Below, piece after piece: positions 9,632-18,795 of a DNA stretch of 64,000 bases. The stretch spans positions 441,231 to 505,230 of the forward strand of contig WGMB01000002.1 in assembly GCA_016125275.1 (NCBI GenBank), in the 5' to 3' direction. Position 1 is the stretch's first letter; each line of letters begins with the position of its first letter. A model generated the notes under the pieces. It did not search any database, was not told where the DNA came from, and saw only the letters and a list, made by a program, of their open reading frames with translations. Source of the stretch: Acidobacteriota bacterium (GTDB taxonomy: Bacteria > Acidobacteriota > Terriglobia > Bryobacterales > UBA6623). A program made the position numbers and the translations under genes.

Positions 9632-10825
9632 TTGACCGAAGTCGACCTCGCCGATCTGCGCTTCGAAGAGGGCGCGCACCTGTTGCTGGCGCGCGCCCTC
9701 GGCCGCGTCGCGGTCGGCGAGGAGATCGCCGTGCGCGGCCGGACGCCCGACCTCGACATCCACCTGCGCGCCTGGGCCCGAGCCGAAGGCCACGGCTTTG
9801 GATTGCTCGACGGCGGCGCCGGCTTCGCCCTGCGCCGCGGCCCGGCGCAATCCGCCCGCTGGCAAGGCGCCGAACAAGCCGGCCGGCCCGACCCCGCCCT
9901 GCCCGGCGCCGTCGTCAACCAGCCGCCCTCGCACTGGGGCCTGGCCGCCCGCGGCGCCACCGTCGAAGCCGGCGCCCTCGACTTCCGCTTCACCCTGGCC
10001 GGCAAGTCGCAACTCTGGGCGGACGAAGCCGCTCGCCTCTACGCCCAAGCCGTCGCCTCCCAGTGGAACCCCCACACCGCCGTCGACTGGAACGCCTCCT
10101 TCGAGCTGCCCGAGGAGGTCGAGGACGCCGTCGTCCAGCTCATGACCTACCTCATCGAGAACGAAACCGCCGCCCTGGTCGTACCCAGCCGCTTCGTCGC
10201 GCAGATGCACCCTCACTTCCGGGAGGTCCTGCAACTGCTCGCCATCCAGGCCGCCGACGAAGCCCGCCACATCGAGGTCTTCACCCGCCGGGCCACCCTC
10301 AAGCGCGATCGCCTGGGCCTTTCCACCGTGGGCGGCCAGGCTTCGCTGAAGACGCTGGTCGACGAGCCGGACTTCGCCGTCGCGTCGTTCCTGCTTTCCG
10401 TGATGGGCGAAGGCACCTTCCTCACCCTGCTGCGGTTCCTGGAGCGCCACGCCCCCGACCCCGTCACCCGCGCCGTGACCGCCCTGGCCGCCGCCGATGA
10501 GGCGCGCCACGTCGCGTTCGGCGTCGCCCACCTGCGGGAGTCCGCCCTCGCCGACCCGTTTCTGCTCGAACGCCTGGCCGCCTCGGTGCACCGCCGCCAT
10601 GAGGCTCTGCGCCACACCGCCGGCCTCAATCAAGAAGTCCGCGACGCCCTCGTGCTGCTGGCGGCCGGCGGCTGGGAGCACAAGCAGTTGCGGCTGGGCA
10701 GCCTGCGCGTGGCGCAGCTCCTCGCGGACATGGACGTCGGCCGCCGCAACCTGCTCCGCCGCCTCGGCTTCGACGACGAGCGCGCGGCCGCTCTCTCCGG
10801 CCTGCACACCCGCAACTTCATGTAG
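9632..10825 (+). CDS. TusA-like domain fused to ferritin-like di-iron protein
   Basis: A 397-residue two-part protein. Residues 1-70 align with TusA-type sulfur carriers (LRF.E, AVGEEIAVRGRTPD, DIHLRAWARAEGH), but the CPxP cysteine is replaced (LRFEEG where TusA has LRCPEP). Residues about 165-300 form a ferritin-like di-iron bundle with ligands in order: E176 or E178, E210xxH213, E260, E290xxH293. Such centres activate oxygen or store iron. The start is a TTG at 9632, supported by GGAGG seven bases upstream; no ATG lies near the homology start. It closes the operon with the flavoprotein and PhnD-like genes. Oxygen-dependent chemistry on a sulfur or amine compound is a plausible but untested reading. 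Confidence 0.83.
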   Translation: MTEVDLADLRFEEGAHLLLARALGRVAVGEEIAVRGRTPDLDIHLRAWARAEGHGFGLLDGGAGFALRRGPAQSARWQGAEQAGRPDPALPGAVVNQPPSHWGLAARGATVEAGALDFRFTLAGKSQLWADEAARLYAQAVASQWNPHTAVDWNASFELPEEVEDAVVQLMTYLIENETAALVVPSRFVAQMHPHFREVLQLLAIQAADEARHIEVFTRRATLKRDRLGLSTVGGQASLKTLVDEPDFAVASFLLSVMGEGTFLTLLRFLERHAPDPVTRAVTALAAADEARHVAFGVAHLRESALADPFLLERLAASVHRRHEALRHTAGLNQEVRDALVLLAAGGWEHKQLRLGSLRVAQLLADMDVGRRNLLRRLGFDDERAAALSGLHTRNFM

Positions 10826-10842
10826 CCCGCCCCGCCTCGGGC

Positions 10843-11922
10843 TTATTTCTTCGGCGGATTCGCCACGTACTCGGCCACGTCGCGGGCGGCCTTCGTCTCC
10901 ACCCCCGGCGGGTTCAGAAAGCCTAGGTCGCGCAGCCAGTCGATGTAGCGGTCCGGCCACGTCCCGAACGGAATCCCGCCCCGGTCGGTCAGCGCCCCGC
11001 CGTGCTTGCCGTTGCCGTAGATGTGCATCTCGATGTTCGGCAGCCCCACGTTGAGCATCGCCGAGAAGTACTCCATCGCCCACACCGCGTGCACCTTGTC
11101 TCCCGAGCCCGCCGTGGCGATGAACGCCGGCGGCGCGTTCGGCGGAATCGAGGGGTGCGGCGAACGGTTGGCCGCGAACGGTGACGGCCCGGGGTAGATG
11201 ATGCCCACGAAGTCCGGCCGCGACGTGATCCCGGCGAACGGATCGTCGGCCGCCTTGTTGTTCTTGTCGAAGTCCGCGAACTCCACCGCCGCCGGCGCCG
11301 ACAGCTCCGCCCCCGCCGAAAAGCCCATGATGCCGATCTTGTGCGGATCGAAGTGCAGCTCCTCGGCATAGGCCCGCACCATCCGGACCGCCTGCAGCGC
11401 ATCGTGCACCGCGTCGGTGCGCGGCTCGTAGCCGTCCACCCGCAGGCGGTTGCGCAGAATCACCGTGTTCACGCCGTAGTTGTAGAAGTACGGAACCACG
11501 TCGGCCCCTTCGCTGCCGATCACCAGCGTCCGGTGGCCGCCGCCCGGCGCCACGATCACCACCGCCCCGGTATTGGCCCTCGCATCGGCCTTGTGGATCT
11601 CGATCGACGGGTTGTGCACGTTCACCACATTGGTGATGCGCCCCGGCACCGCCTCGCTCAGCGTGTACTTCTCGGCCTCCCCCTTGCGTTCCTGGTTCAG
11701 CAGCGGCGAGTCCGGCGGATACAGCGGAATCACAATGCCGCCCGGAACGATCGCCCGCGGCGAATAGACCGTGCGGGTCGAGGGCCCTGCGTAGGGAACG
11801 TCCTGCGGAGCCGGCAGCGGCGGCAGGCTCTTCTGCGCCGTCGCCAGGGCCGGCGCCAGCAGCAACAGCAACGACAGAAGGCGAATGCGGTTCGCCTGGA
11901 ACAGAGGTGGCGTCTTGGACAT
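10843..11922 (-). CDS. Secreted alpha/beta hydrolase (esterase-like)
   Basis: A 359-residue alpha/beta hydrolase exported through an N-terminal signal (LLSLLLLLAPALATAQ). The oxyanion region VIVAPGGGH, the nucleophile elbow GIMGFSAGAE (Ser between G and A), and a late HGG (GNGKHGGALTD) supply the expected catalytic set; an Asp would be near AGSGDKVHAV. It resembles acetyl-xylan-esterase or BD-FAE-like hydrolases common in polysaccharide degraders. Its stop lies 17 bases from the end of the di-iron gene, with which it converges, so it is not part of that operon. It shares a divergent 177-base promoter region with the RND efflux genes. Confidence 0.88.
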   Translation of the reverse strand: MSKTPPLFQANRIRLLSLLLLLAPALATAQKSLPPLPAPQDVPYAGPSTRTVYSPRAIVPGGIVIPLYPPDSPLLNQERKGEAEKYTLSEAVPGRITNVVNVHNPSIEIHKADARANTGAVVIVAPGGGHRTLVIGSEGADVVPYFYNYGVNTVILRNRLRVDGYEPRTDAVHDALQAVRMVRAYAEELHFDPHKIGIMGFSAGAELSAPAAVEFADFDKNNKAADDPFAGITSRPDFVGIIYPGPSPFAANRSPHPSIPPNAPPAFIATAGSGDKVHAVWAMEYFSAMLNVGLPNIEMHIYGNGKHGGALTDRGGIPFGTWPDRYIDWLRDLGFLNPPGVETKAARDVAEYVANPPKK

Positions 11923-12099
11923 AGGCGATAGCGTACCGCCATCGGCCCCTGGGCGACGGCGGGCCCCGGCCGCAATCGCCGAACCCCCGAAAACCGGGTC
12001 CGTTTTGCCCGTCGCGAGCCCGCACCGCAGGCCTCCGACGCTATGTTACGGTACGATGAAGATTCGATTAAGAAACTGTTAAGATATCTTTTGCTCCTG

Positions 12100-13353
12100 A
12101 TGCCACCCCTCGACCCAACCGCTGCCGCGCCCTCCCCCCGGCGCGATCTCCGCCTCGAGCTCGGGCTGCTGCTGGCCGCCCTGGCGTGCGGCTGCTCCGC
12201 GTCGAGCCAAACCGGCTCCGCTCCCCCGGGCGACCCGCCGCCGGCCGCGGCCGAGCGCGCCGAGATCGTCGCCGTGGTGGCGCCGGACCGTCAGGCCCTG
12301 GCCCGCACCCTGGTGCTGACCGGCGAGCTCAAGGCCTACCAGTCCGTCGAAGTCCACGCCCGTGTGGCCGGCTACATTCGCCGCATGTACGTCGACGTCG
12401 GCGACTCCGTCAAGGCCGGCGCGCCGCTGGCCGAGATCGAGGTCCCCGAGCTGGCCAACGAGCTCACCGGCGCCGAGGCCACCGGCCAGCAGCTCGAAGC
12501 CGAGATCGGTCGCATGGAGCGCGAGCTCGATCGCGCCAAGTCCGAGGCCAAGCTCGCCGAAGTGCTCGCCTCGCGCCTGGAGTCGGTCCAGCAGAAGGAG
12601 CCCGGCCTGATCGCCCGCCAGGAAAGCGACGAGGCGTCCCTGAAGTACGAAACCGCCCTTTCGCGGGTCCGCACGGCCGAAGCCGCCCTGGGCGTCGCCC
12701 GGCAGCGCGCCGCCGCCGCCCGCGCCCTCACCGCCCGCAGCGAAACCATGCTCGAGTTCCGCAAGATCGCCGCGCCGTTCTCCGGCGTCGTCACGCATCG
12801 CTTCGCCGATCCCGGCGCGATGGTCCGGGCGGCGACCTCGTCGGCCTCCCAGCCGATCGTTCGCCTGGCCCAGATCGACCGTCTGCGTCTGGTCGTGCCC
12901 ATCCCCGAGGAAAACGCCGCCGCCGTGCAGGTCGGAACGCCCGTGGAGGTCTCCTTCGCCGCCGTCTCCAAGACCGTTCCCGGCCGCGTCTCCCGCCGCA
13001 GCAACGAGCTGCGCCGCTCCACCTCCACCATGGACGTCGAGATCGATATCCCCAACCCCGACCGCTCCCTATTGCCCGGCATGTACGCCGACGTGACCTT
13101 CTCGTTCGACAACCGCGCCTCCGCCCTCACGGTGCCCGTGCAGGCGGTCACCCTGCGCGGCGACAAGTCGAGCGTCTTCGTGGTCGACTCCGGCGGTCAG
13201 GTCGCCGAACGCGACGTCCACATCGGACTCGCCACCGAAACCCACATCGAGGTCACCGCGGGCCTCGAGGACGGCGACTCGGTGATCGTCGGAGACCGCT
13301 CCCGTCTGGAAATCGGCCAGAAGGTCCAAACCAAGGTCGTCACGGTAGGCTGA
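12100..13353 (+). CDS. RND efflux periplasmic adaptor subunit
   Basis: A 417-residue membrane-fusion protein that links an RND pump to an outer-membrane channel. After a lipoprotein-type signal (LGLLLAALACGC, Cys near residue 30-32) come a barrel strand, a biotinyl-lipoyl half (AGYIRRMYVDVGDSVKAG), a long coiled hairpin rich in Glu/Arg, the second lipoyl half (APFSGVVTHRFADPGAMV), and a C-terminal beta-barrel with LTVPVQAV. The ATG at 12100 is preferred since it places the signal at the N-terminus; an in-frame ATG at 12043 would add 19 residues from unusually A/T-rich DNA. The stop TGA is followed directly by the pump's ATG. Confidence 0.93.
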   Translation: MPPLDPTAAAPSPRRDLRLELGLLLAALACGCSASSQTGSAPPGDPPPAAAERAEIVAVVAPDRQALARTLVLTGELKAYQSVEVHARVAGYIRRMYVDVGDSVKAGAPLAEIEVPELANELTGAEATGQQLEAEIGRMERELDRAKSEAKLAEVLASRLESVQQKEPGLIARQESDEASLKYETALSRVRTAEAALGVARQRAAAARALTARSETMLEFRKIAAPFSGVVTHRFADPGAMVRAATSSASQPIVRLAQIDRLRLVVPIPEENAAAVQVGTPVEVSFAAVSKTVPGRVSRRSNELRRSTSTMDVEIDIPNPDRSLLPGMYADVTFSFDNRASALTVPVQAVTLRGDKSSVFVVDSGGQVAERDVHIGLATETHIEVTAGLEDGDSVIVGDRSRLEIGQKVQTKVVTVG

Positions 13354-16300
13354 ATGTCCGGTTTCTCCATCCGCAACCCCTATTTCGTCCTGGTCTGCGC
13401 GCTGATCCTCTGCATCGTCGGAGCGGCGGCCCTGCTGCGCATGCCGGTCGACATGTTCCCGGCGCTCGACCAAACCGTCGTCGTCGTGGCCACCTTCTAC
13501 CCGGGCATGCCGCCCGAGCAGATCGAAAACGACCTCACCGGCCGCCTGGAGCGCTTTCTGACGCTGGCGCCCGGCATCGACTACATGGAATCCCGCTCGC
13601 TGCCCGGCGTCAGCATCATCCGCGTCGCCTTCCAGCGCGGCACCAACCCCGACACGGCCACCTCGGCCATCGTCAACCTGGCCGCCGCCGAGCAGCGCCG
13701 CCTGCCGCCGGGCACCATCCCCTCGCTGGTCGTGCGCGCCGACGCCTCCAGCCTGCCGGTCTGCCTGGTCGCCGTGAAGGGCGCCAACATGACCGAAGCG
13801 GAGCTGCGCGACATCACGCACTACAAGGTGCGCACCCAGCTCGCCAAGCTGCCCGGCGCCGCCGTGCCGCCGCCGTTCGGCGGCAAGTACCGCCAGATCA
13901 TGGTTTACGTCGATCCCCAGCGCATGCAGGGCGTCGACGTCAGCCCCATGGACGTGGTCCGCGCCCTCAACGCCGCCAACGTGATCCTGCCCTCGGGCAA
14001 TATCCGCATCGGCCCCCTCGACTACCCGATCTACACCAACAGCCAGTTCCGCGACCTCGAAGGCATTCTCGACGTGCCCGTGCGCGTGGACGGCCGCACC
14101 ACGCTGACCATCGGCGACGTCGGCACGGCCAAGGACGCCGCTCAGATCCAGTACAACCTCGTCCGCGTGGACGGCCAGCGCTCGGCCTACCAGCCGGTGC
14201 TGCGCCAAGGCGGCGACACCAACACCATCGCCGTCGTGGACGGCATCAAGAAGGAGCTGCAGGATCTGCTCGACGTCCCCGACGAGCTCGTCTCGCAGGT
14301 CGTCTTCGACCAGTCCCTGTTCGTCAAGAAGGCCATCCACACGCTCACCAGCGAAGCCGGCATTGGCATCTTCATGACCTCGCTGATGATCTTGCTCTTC
14401 CTCGGCAGCTTCCGCGCCACCCTGGCCGTCTCGCTGTCGATTCCGCTGTCGGCGCTCGTCGCCCTGCTGGCCATCGCCGCCGGCGGCGGCTCGATCAATT
14501 CGATGACCCTGGGCGGGCTGGCGCTGGCCTTCTCACGACTGATCGACGACTCCGTCGTGGTGGCCGAGAACGTCTTCCGCTACATGGAAAACGGCGCGCC
14601 GCCGCGCGTGGCCGCCGAGCAGGGCGCTCGCGAGGTGGCTCTGCCGGTGCTGGCGTCCACCGTCACCACGGCCATCGTGTTCTTTCCGGTGGTGTTCCTC
14701 TACGGCGTCAGCCGCGACCTCTTCTCCGCCCTGGCGCTCACGGTCGTTCTGGCTCTGTTCGCTTCCTACTTCGTCTCGCTGACGATCGTGCCGCTGTTCC
14801 TGGCGGTGTTCGCACGGCCTCCCATCGAGCACGGCCACGCCCGCGGCGCCGGACGCATCACCGAGGTCTTCAACACCGGCTTCGAAGCGGTCACCGGCGT
14901 CTATGACCGGCTGCTCGGCGGCGCCATCCGCCGGCCGGCCGCCGTCGTCGTCTTCCTGCTGGCCCTGGCCGGCGCGTCCACCCTGCTCTACCCGCTGCTC
15001 GGCGTCTCCTACTTCCCGCGTACGGACGCCGGCCAGTTCGTCATTCGCCTCAAGGCCCCTCCCGGCACGAGCCTCGACCTCACCGAAGAGAAGGTCAAGC
15101 AGGTGGAGCGGATCGTACGCGAAGAAGTCGCCGAGGAAGACCTCCAGATGATGGTCGCCAACGTCGGCATCGTGCCCGACTACTCCGCCATCTACAACAG
15201 CAACTCGGCCCCGCACACCGGCTTCTTGCAGGTCGGCCTCACCGAAGACCACAAGACCGGCAGCTACGAGTACATGGACCGCGTCCGCGAGCGGCTGCGC
15301 GTGGAACACCCCGAGCTCAGCGTCTTCCTCTACTCCGGCGGCTTCGTGGACTCCGTGCTCAACGCCGGCATGCCCGCTCCCATTGACATCCAGGTCAGCG
15401 GCCCCAACCTCGAAGACCCCTACGAGACCGTTACCAAGATCGCTCGCGAGGTCCGCAAGGTCGCCGACGTCGAAGACGTCTTCATCCCGCAGGACCTCGA
15501 CACGCCCGTCATGCGCATCCGCGTGGACCGCCACAAGGCCGCCCTGCTCGGCCTCACCGAGCGCGAGGTCGTCAGCAACCTCATCACGGCCGTCTCCTCC
15601 AACCAGATGATCGAGCCCACCTTCTGGACCGATCCGCGCAGCAACAACGACTACTACCTGACCGTGCAGTACCCCGAGGGCGTCGTCAAATCGCTCGACG
15701 ACATCCGCAACATCCCCCTGCGAGCCGCCAACAGCGACAAGGCCACCACCCTGGGCGCCATCAGCGACCTGCACCTCGAGAGCGGCCCCACCGAGATCAC
15801 CCACTACGCCCTGCGCAAGGTGGTCGACGCCTACGTGACCCTCTCGAGCGAGGACATGCAGCGCCCCGCGCGCCGCATCCAGCAGATCGTCGACTCCATG
15901 GAGCTGCCCAAGGGCGTCCGCGTCGAGATTCGCGGCCTCATCGAGCCCATGAATCAGTCGATCCGCAGCTTCGGCGTCGGTCTGCTGATGGCCGTGGCGC
16001 TGCTCTACCTGGTGCTGGTCGCCCAGTTCAAGTCGTTCCTGGACCCCGTGCTGATCCTGCTCGCCGTGCCCATGGGCCTCATCGGCGTGCTGTTGATCCT
16101 TTGGGGCACTGACACCACGCTCAACGTGCAGTCGCTGATGGGCGTGGTGATGATGGTCGGCATCGTCGTCTCCAACAGCATCTTGCTGGTGGACTTCGTC
16201 ACCCGCCTGCGCCGCGACGGCAAATCGCTCGAAGAGGCCGTCGCCGAAGCCGCGCGAGTCCGGCTGCGGCCGATCGTGATGACCTCGCTGGCGACGATCA

Positions 16301-16485
16301 TCGGCCTCATGCCCATGGCCATGAAGCTCGGCACGGGTTCGGAAGCCTACGCCCCGCTCGCCCGCGCCGTCATCGGCGGCATGGCGGTCTCGCTGCTGCT
16401 CACCGTCTTCATCGTGCCGGCGGCCTATCTGCTGGCCTACCGCCGCCGTCGCCACATCATCCCCGGACAGCCGATCGCGGCATAG
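13354..16485 (+). CDS. RND efflux transporter permease
   Basis: A 1043-residue inner-membrane RND pump of the AcrB/MexB superfamily. It begins SGFSIRNPYFVLVCALIL (first membrane helix) and shows the family order: large periplasmic loop (FYPGMPPEQIEN), helix cluster with the proton-relay pair in LIDDSVVVAENVF, second periplasmic loop, and the final helix bundle (LMGVVMMVGIVVSNSILLVD, then LRPIVMTSLATIIGLMPMA). The relay uses two consecutive Asp as in homologues. It starts immediately after the adaptor's stop, so coupled translation is expected. Substrates may be toxins, metals or organic compounds; the sequence does not decide this. No adjacent TetR or MarR regulator controls it. Confidence 0.96.
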   Translation: MSGFSIRNPYFVLVCALILCIVGAAALLRMPVDMFPALDQTVVVVATFYPGMPPEQIENDLTGRLERFLTLAPGIDYMESRSLPGVSIIRVAFQRGTNPDTATSAIVNLAAAEQRRLPPGTIPSLVVRADASSLPVCLVAVKGANMTEAELRDITHYKVRTQLAKLPGAAVPPPFGGKYRQIMVYVDPQRMQGVDVSPMDVVRALNAANVILPSGNIRIGPLDYPIYTNSQFRDLEGILDVPVRVDGRTTLTIGDVGTAKDAAQIQYNLVRVDGQRSAYQPVLRQGGDTNTIAVVDGIKKELQDLLDVPDELVSQVVFDQSLFVKKAIHTLTSEAGIGIFMTSLMILLFLGSFRATLAVSLSIPLSALVALLAIAAGGGSINSMTLGGLALAFSRLIDDSVVVAENVFRYMENGAPPRVAAEQGAREVALPVLASTVTTAIVFFPVVFLYGVSRDLFSALALTVVLALFASYFVSLTIVPLFLAVFARPPIEHGHARGAGRITEVFNTGFEAVTGVYDRLLGGAIRRPAAVVVFLLALAGASTLLYPLLGVSYFPRTDAGQFVIRLKAPPGTSLDLTEEKVKQVERIVREEVAEEDLQMMVANVGIVPDYSAIYNSNSAPHTGFLQVGLTEDHKTGSYEYMDRVRERLRVEHPELSVFLYSGGFVDSVLNAGMPAPIDIQVSGPNLEDPYETVTKIAREVRKVADVEDVFIPQDLDTPVMRIRVDRHKAALLGLTEREVVSNLITAVSSNQMIEPTFWTDPRSNNDYYLTVQYPEGVVKSLDDIRNIPLRAANSDKATTLGAISDLHLESGPTEITHYALRKVVDAYVTLSSEDMQRPARRIQQIVDSMELPKGVRVEIRGLIEPMNQSIRSFGVGLLMAVALLYLVLVAQFKSFLDPVLILLAVPMGLIGVLLILWGTDTTLNVQSLMGVVMMVGIVVSNSILLVDFVTRLRRDGKSLEEAVAEAARVRLRPIVMTSLATIIGLMPMAMKLGTGSEAYAPLARAVIGGMAVSLLLTVFIVPAAYLLAYRRRRHIIPGQPIAA

Positions 16486-16496
16486 AGAGAACCGTC

Positions 16497-17783
16497 ATGC
16501 CACTGGTCGTACTGTTTCTTCTCCTGGGAGCCGCCGTCTCCGTGCAGGCGCAGGCCCCGGCCTCCGGCGGCGTCTTGACGCTCGCTGACGCCGAGCGCAT
16601 CGCCCTTCAGCAAAACCCGCGCATCCGGGCCGCCGGCTCGCAGGCCGAAGCCGCCGACGCGGCCGCCTCCGGCGCCGCCGCCGAGCTGTCGCCCAACCTC
16701 GTCGCCAACCTCACCGCCGTCGGCGCCCGTAAGGGCAGCCGCATCGGCGCGGGGCAAATCAACCCCTCCTCGCTCATCAACCGCACCGCCGCCGGCGTGC
16801 GCGTCACACAGCTCATCTCGGACTTCGGCCAGACGCGCAACCGCATCAAGGCCGCCCACCTGATCGCCGAGTCCGCCGACGAAGACGTCAAGGCCGCCCG
16901 TTCCACCGTGCTGCTGCAAGTCCGCCGCGCCTACTTCGACGCCTTGCGCGCCCAGGCCACTGTCCGCGTCTCCCAGCAGACGCTCGACACCCGCAACCTC
17001 CGCCTGCGGCAGATCCGCACCCTGGCCGAGAACGAGCTCCGCTCCACCCTCGACGTCAGCTTCGCCCAGCTCTCCGCCTCCGAAGCCGAGCTGCTGGTGG
17101 CTACCGCCGAAAACCAGATCCAGCAGGCTCTGGCGCAGCTCGAAGCCGCCATGGGAGCGGACTTGGCCGACGGCCTCACGCTCGAACCTCCGCCGGCCTC
17201 CCCGCGCCTGGAGCAGGCCGCGCCGGCCTACGTGCCCGAGGCGCTGGCCCACCGCCCCGACATCGCCGCCCTGCGCTTCCGCGCTGAAGCCGGCGACCGC
17301 ACCGCCCAAAGCGAGCATCGCCTCTCTCGGCCCGTCGTCACGGCCGACGCCGTCATGGGCGCCATCCCGCTGCGCGAGGACGGCATCCGCTCCACCTACG
17401 GCGCCGCCGGCGTCAACGTCGCCATTCCCCTGTTCAACGGCAAACGCTTCTCCTCCCGCATGGCCGAGGCCGACGCCCGCGCTCGCGCCGCCGCCCAGGA
17501 GCTCGAAGCGCTCGAGAACGAGGTCCGCCAGCAAGTCGTCTCCGCCTGGTTCCAAGCCGACACGGCCTGGCGGCAGATCGAGCTGAACCAGAAGCTCGTA
17601 GACCAGAGCGCCGAGGCCCTGCGCCTGGCGCAAACCCGCTACGACCTCGGCCTCAGCTCCATCGTCGAGCTCAACCAGGCGCAACTGGCCGGCATCACCG
17701 CCGAGATCGGCCTGGTCACCGCCCGCTACGACTACGAGATCAGCCGCGCCGCGCTTCTCTTCACCATCGGCTCCGCGCCCTAG
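16497..17783 (+). CDS. TolC-family outer-membrane efflux protein
   Basis: A 428-residue outer-membrane channel protein, the third part of the RND efflux system. A signal peptide (VVLFLLLGAAVSVQAQ) precedes two internally similar halves, each starting with the family's helix (LTLADAERIALQQNPRIRAA; YVPEALAHRPDIAALRFRAE) and containing long coiled stretches and short barrel strands. The C-terminal half shows VDQSAEALRLAQTRYDLGLS followed by LNQAQL, the usual end pattern of TolC repeats. It follows the pump by 11 bases, so adaptor, pump and channel form one operon. Confidence 0.95.
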   Translation: MPLVVLFLLLGAAVSVQAQAPASGGVLTLADAERIALQQNPRIRAAGSQAEAADAAASGAAAELSPNLVANLTAVGARKGSRIGAGQINPSSLINRTAAGVRVTQLISDFGQTRNRIKAAHLIAESADEDVKAARSTVLLQVRRAYFDALRAQATVRVSQQTLDTRNLRLRQIRTLAENELRSTLDVSFAQLSASEAELLVATAENQIQQALAQLEAAMGADLADGLTLEPPPASPRLEQAAPAYVPEALAHRPDIAALRFRAEAGDRTAQSEHRLSRPVVTADAVMGAIPLREDGIRSTYGAAGVNVAIPLFNGKRFSSRMAEADARARAAAQELEALENEVRQQVVSAWFQADTAWRQIELNQKLVDQSAEALRLAQTRYDLGLSSIVELNQAQLAGITAEIGLVTARYDYEISRAALLFTIGSAP

Positions 17784-17823
17784 GCGCCCGCCGCCGGCTC
17801 GTTTCGTGCCAGACTGTACGGCG

Positions 17824-18690
17824 ATGCATCGGCTGCTCGTCGGGGCGCTCGCCCTGGTCTCTCTGGCTCTGGCTCCGCCTTCGGCTCCCGGCGCGGAGCC
17901 CGCCCCCGATCCCCTGATCCTCGAGCTCTATCCCGGCGGAGCCCCCGGCGCTCCCTCCGACGGCGGCGAGGAGATCTGGGAGGAGCGCGGCCGGGGCTCC
18001 GTCGATCGCAGCGTCAAGAACGTTCACCGCCCCACGATCACCGTCTACCGCCCGCCGGCCGAGCTCGCCACCGGAACCGCCGTCGTCCTCTTCCCCGGCG
18101 GCGGCTACAGCCACCTGGCGATCGACAAGGAAGGCCACGACGAAGCCAAGTGGTTCCGCTCCATCGGCGTCCTCGCCGCCGTGCTCAAGTACCGCCTGCC
18201 TCGTCCCGAGGGCCAAACGCCCTACACCATGCAGACGCCTCTCGACGACGCCCGTCAGGCCATCCGCATGGTCCGCGAACAGGCCGCCGCATGGGGGGTC
18301 GATCCCCACAAGGTCGGCGTCGTCGGCCACTCCGCCGGCGGCGACCTGGCCATCCGGGCCTCCATCCAGTTCGACGACGTCGACGATCCCGCCGCCGTGG
18401 CGCCCGACTTCTCCGTCATGGTCTATCCCTCGAACCGCAACCGCGCCGACCTCCAGGTCGATTCGCGCACCCCACCCGCCTTCATCGTGCACGCCTTCGA
18501 CGACCCCACCGTGCCCGCCGCGCAGAGCCTGGACTACTTTTTGGCCCTGCGCCGCGCCGGCGTCTCTGCCGAGCTCCACGTCTATTCCGAGGGCGGACAC
18601 GGCTTCGGCATGCTCCAGCGCGGGCTGCCCGTCTCCACTTGGAATCTTCGTCTCCAAGACTGGATGCGGCTGCGGGGCCTTGTGCGGTAA
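17824..18690 (+). CDS. Secreted alpha/beta hydrolase (esterase-like)
   Basis: A 288-residue secreted hydrolase starting with a signal peptide (MHRLLVGALALVSLALA). The oxyanion region is LFPGGGYSHLAIDKEGHDEA, the nucleophile elbow VVGHSAGGDL, and the C-terminal catalytic His lies in SEGGHGFGML; the Asp is near FDDPTVPAAQ. This arrangement fits the BD-FAE/acetyl-esterase type that removes side groups from plant polysaccharides. The ATG at 17824 is chosen over the GTG at 17806 because the signal begins there. It follows the TolC gene by 40 bases and could be a readthrough member of the efflux operon, though function suggests otherwise. Confidence 0.88.
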   Translation: MHRLLVGALALVSLALAPPSAPGAEPAPDPLILELYPGGAPGAPSDGGEEIWEERGRGSVDRSVKNVHRPTITVYRPPAELATGTAVVLFPGGGYSHLAIDKEGHDEAKWFRSIGVLAAVLKYRLPRPEGQTPYTMQTPLDDARQAIRMVREQAAAWGVDPHKVGVVGHSAGGDLAIRASIQFDDVDDPAAVAPDFSVMVYPSNRNRADLQVDSRTPPAFIVHAFDDPTVPAAQSLDYFLALRRAGVSAELHVYSEGGHGFGMLQRGLPVSTWNLRLQDWMRLRGLVR

Positions 18691-18795
18691 CAATGTACGT
18701 TGCACTCCGGTTAAGCCCAACGCTTTGGAACCCCCCGCCCGGACGCGCGGAGCCAGACGCATCTTTCCGGTAGCTGCCCGCTCGATGTCCATGGC

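Noticed and set aside
12043-12099. Longer start for the RND adaptor
   Set aside because: The extension is A/T-rich with no homology and would push the lipoprotein signal inside the protein.
12186-14906. A 906-residue plus-strand frame across the RND adaptor and pump
   Set aside because: It is Arg/Pro/His-rich and in a different frame from the two recognisable genes it overlaps.
14533-16455. A 640-residue frame antisense to the RND pump
   Set aside because: A shadow of the pump gene, dominated by Asp/Gly/His/Gln; no motif.
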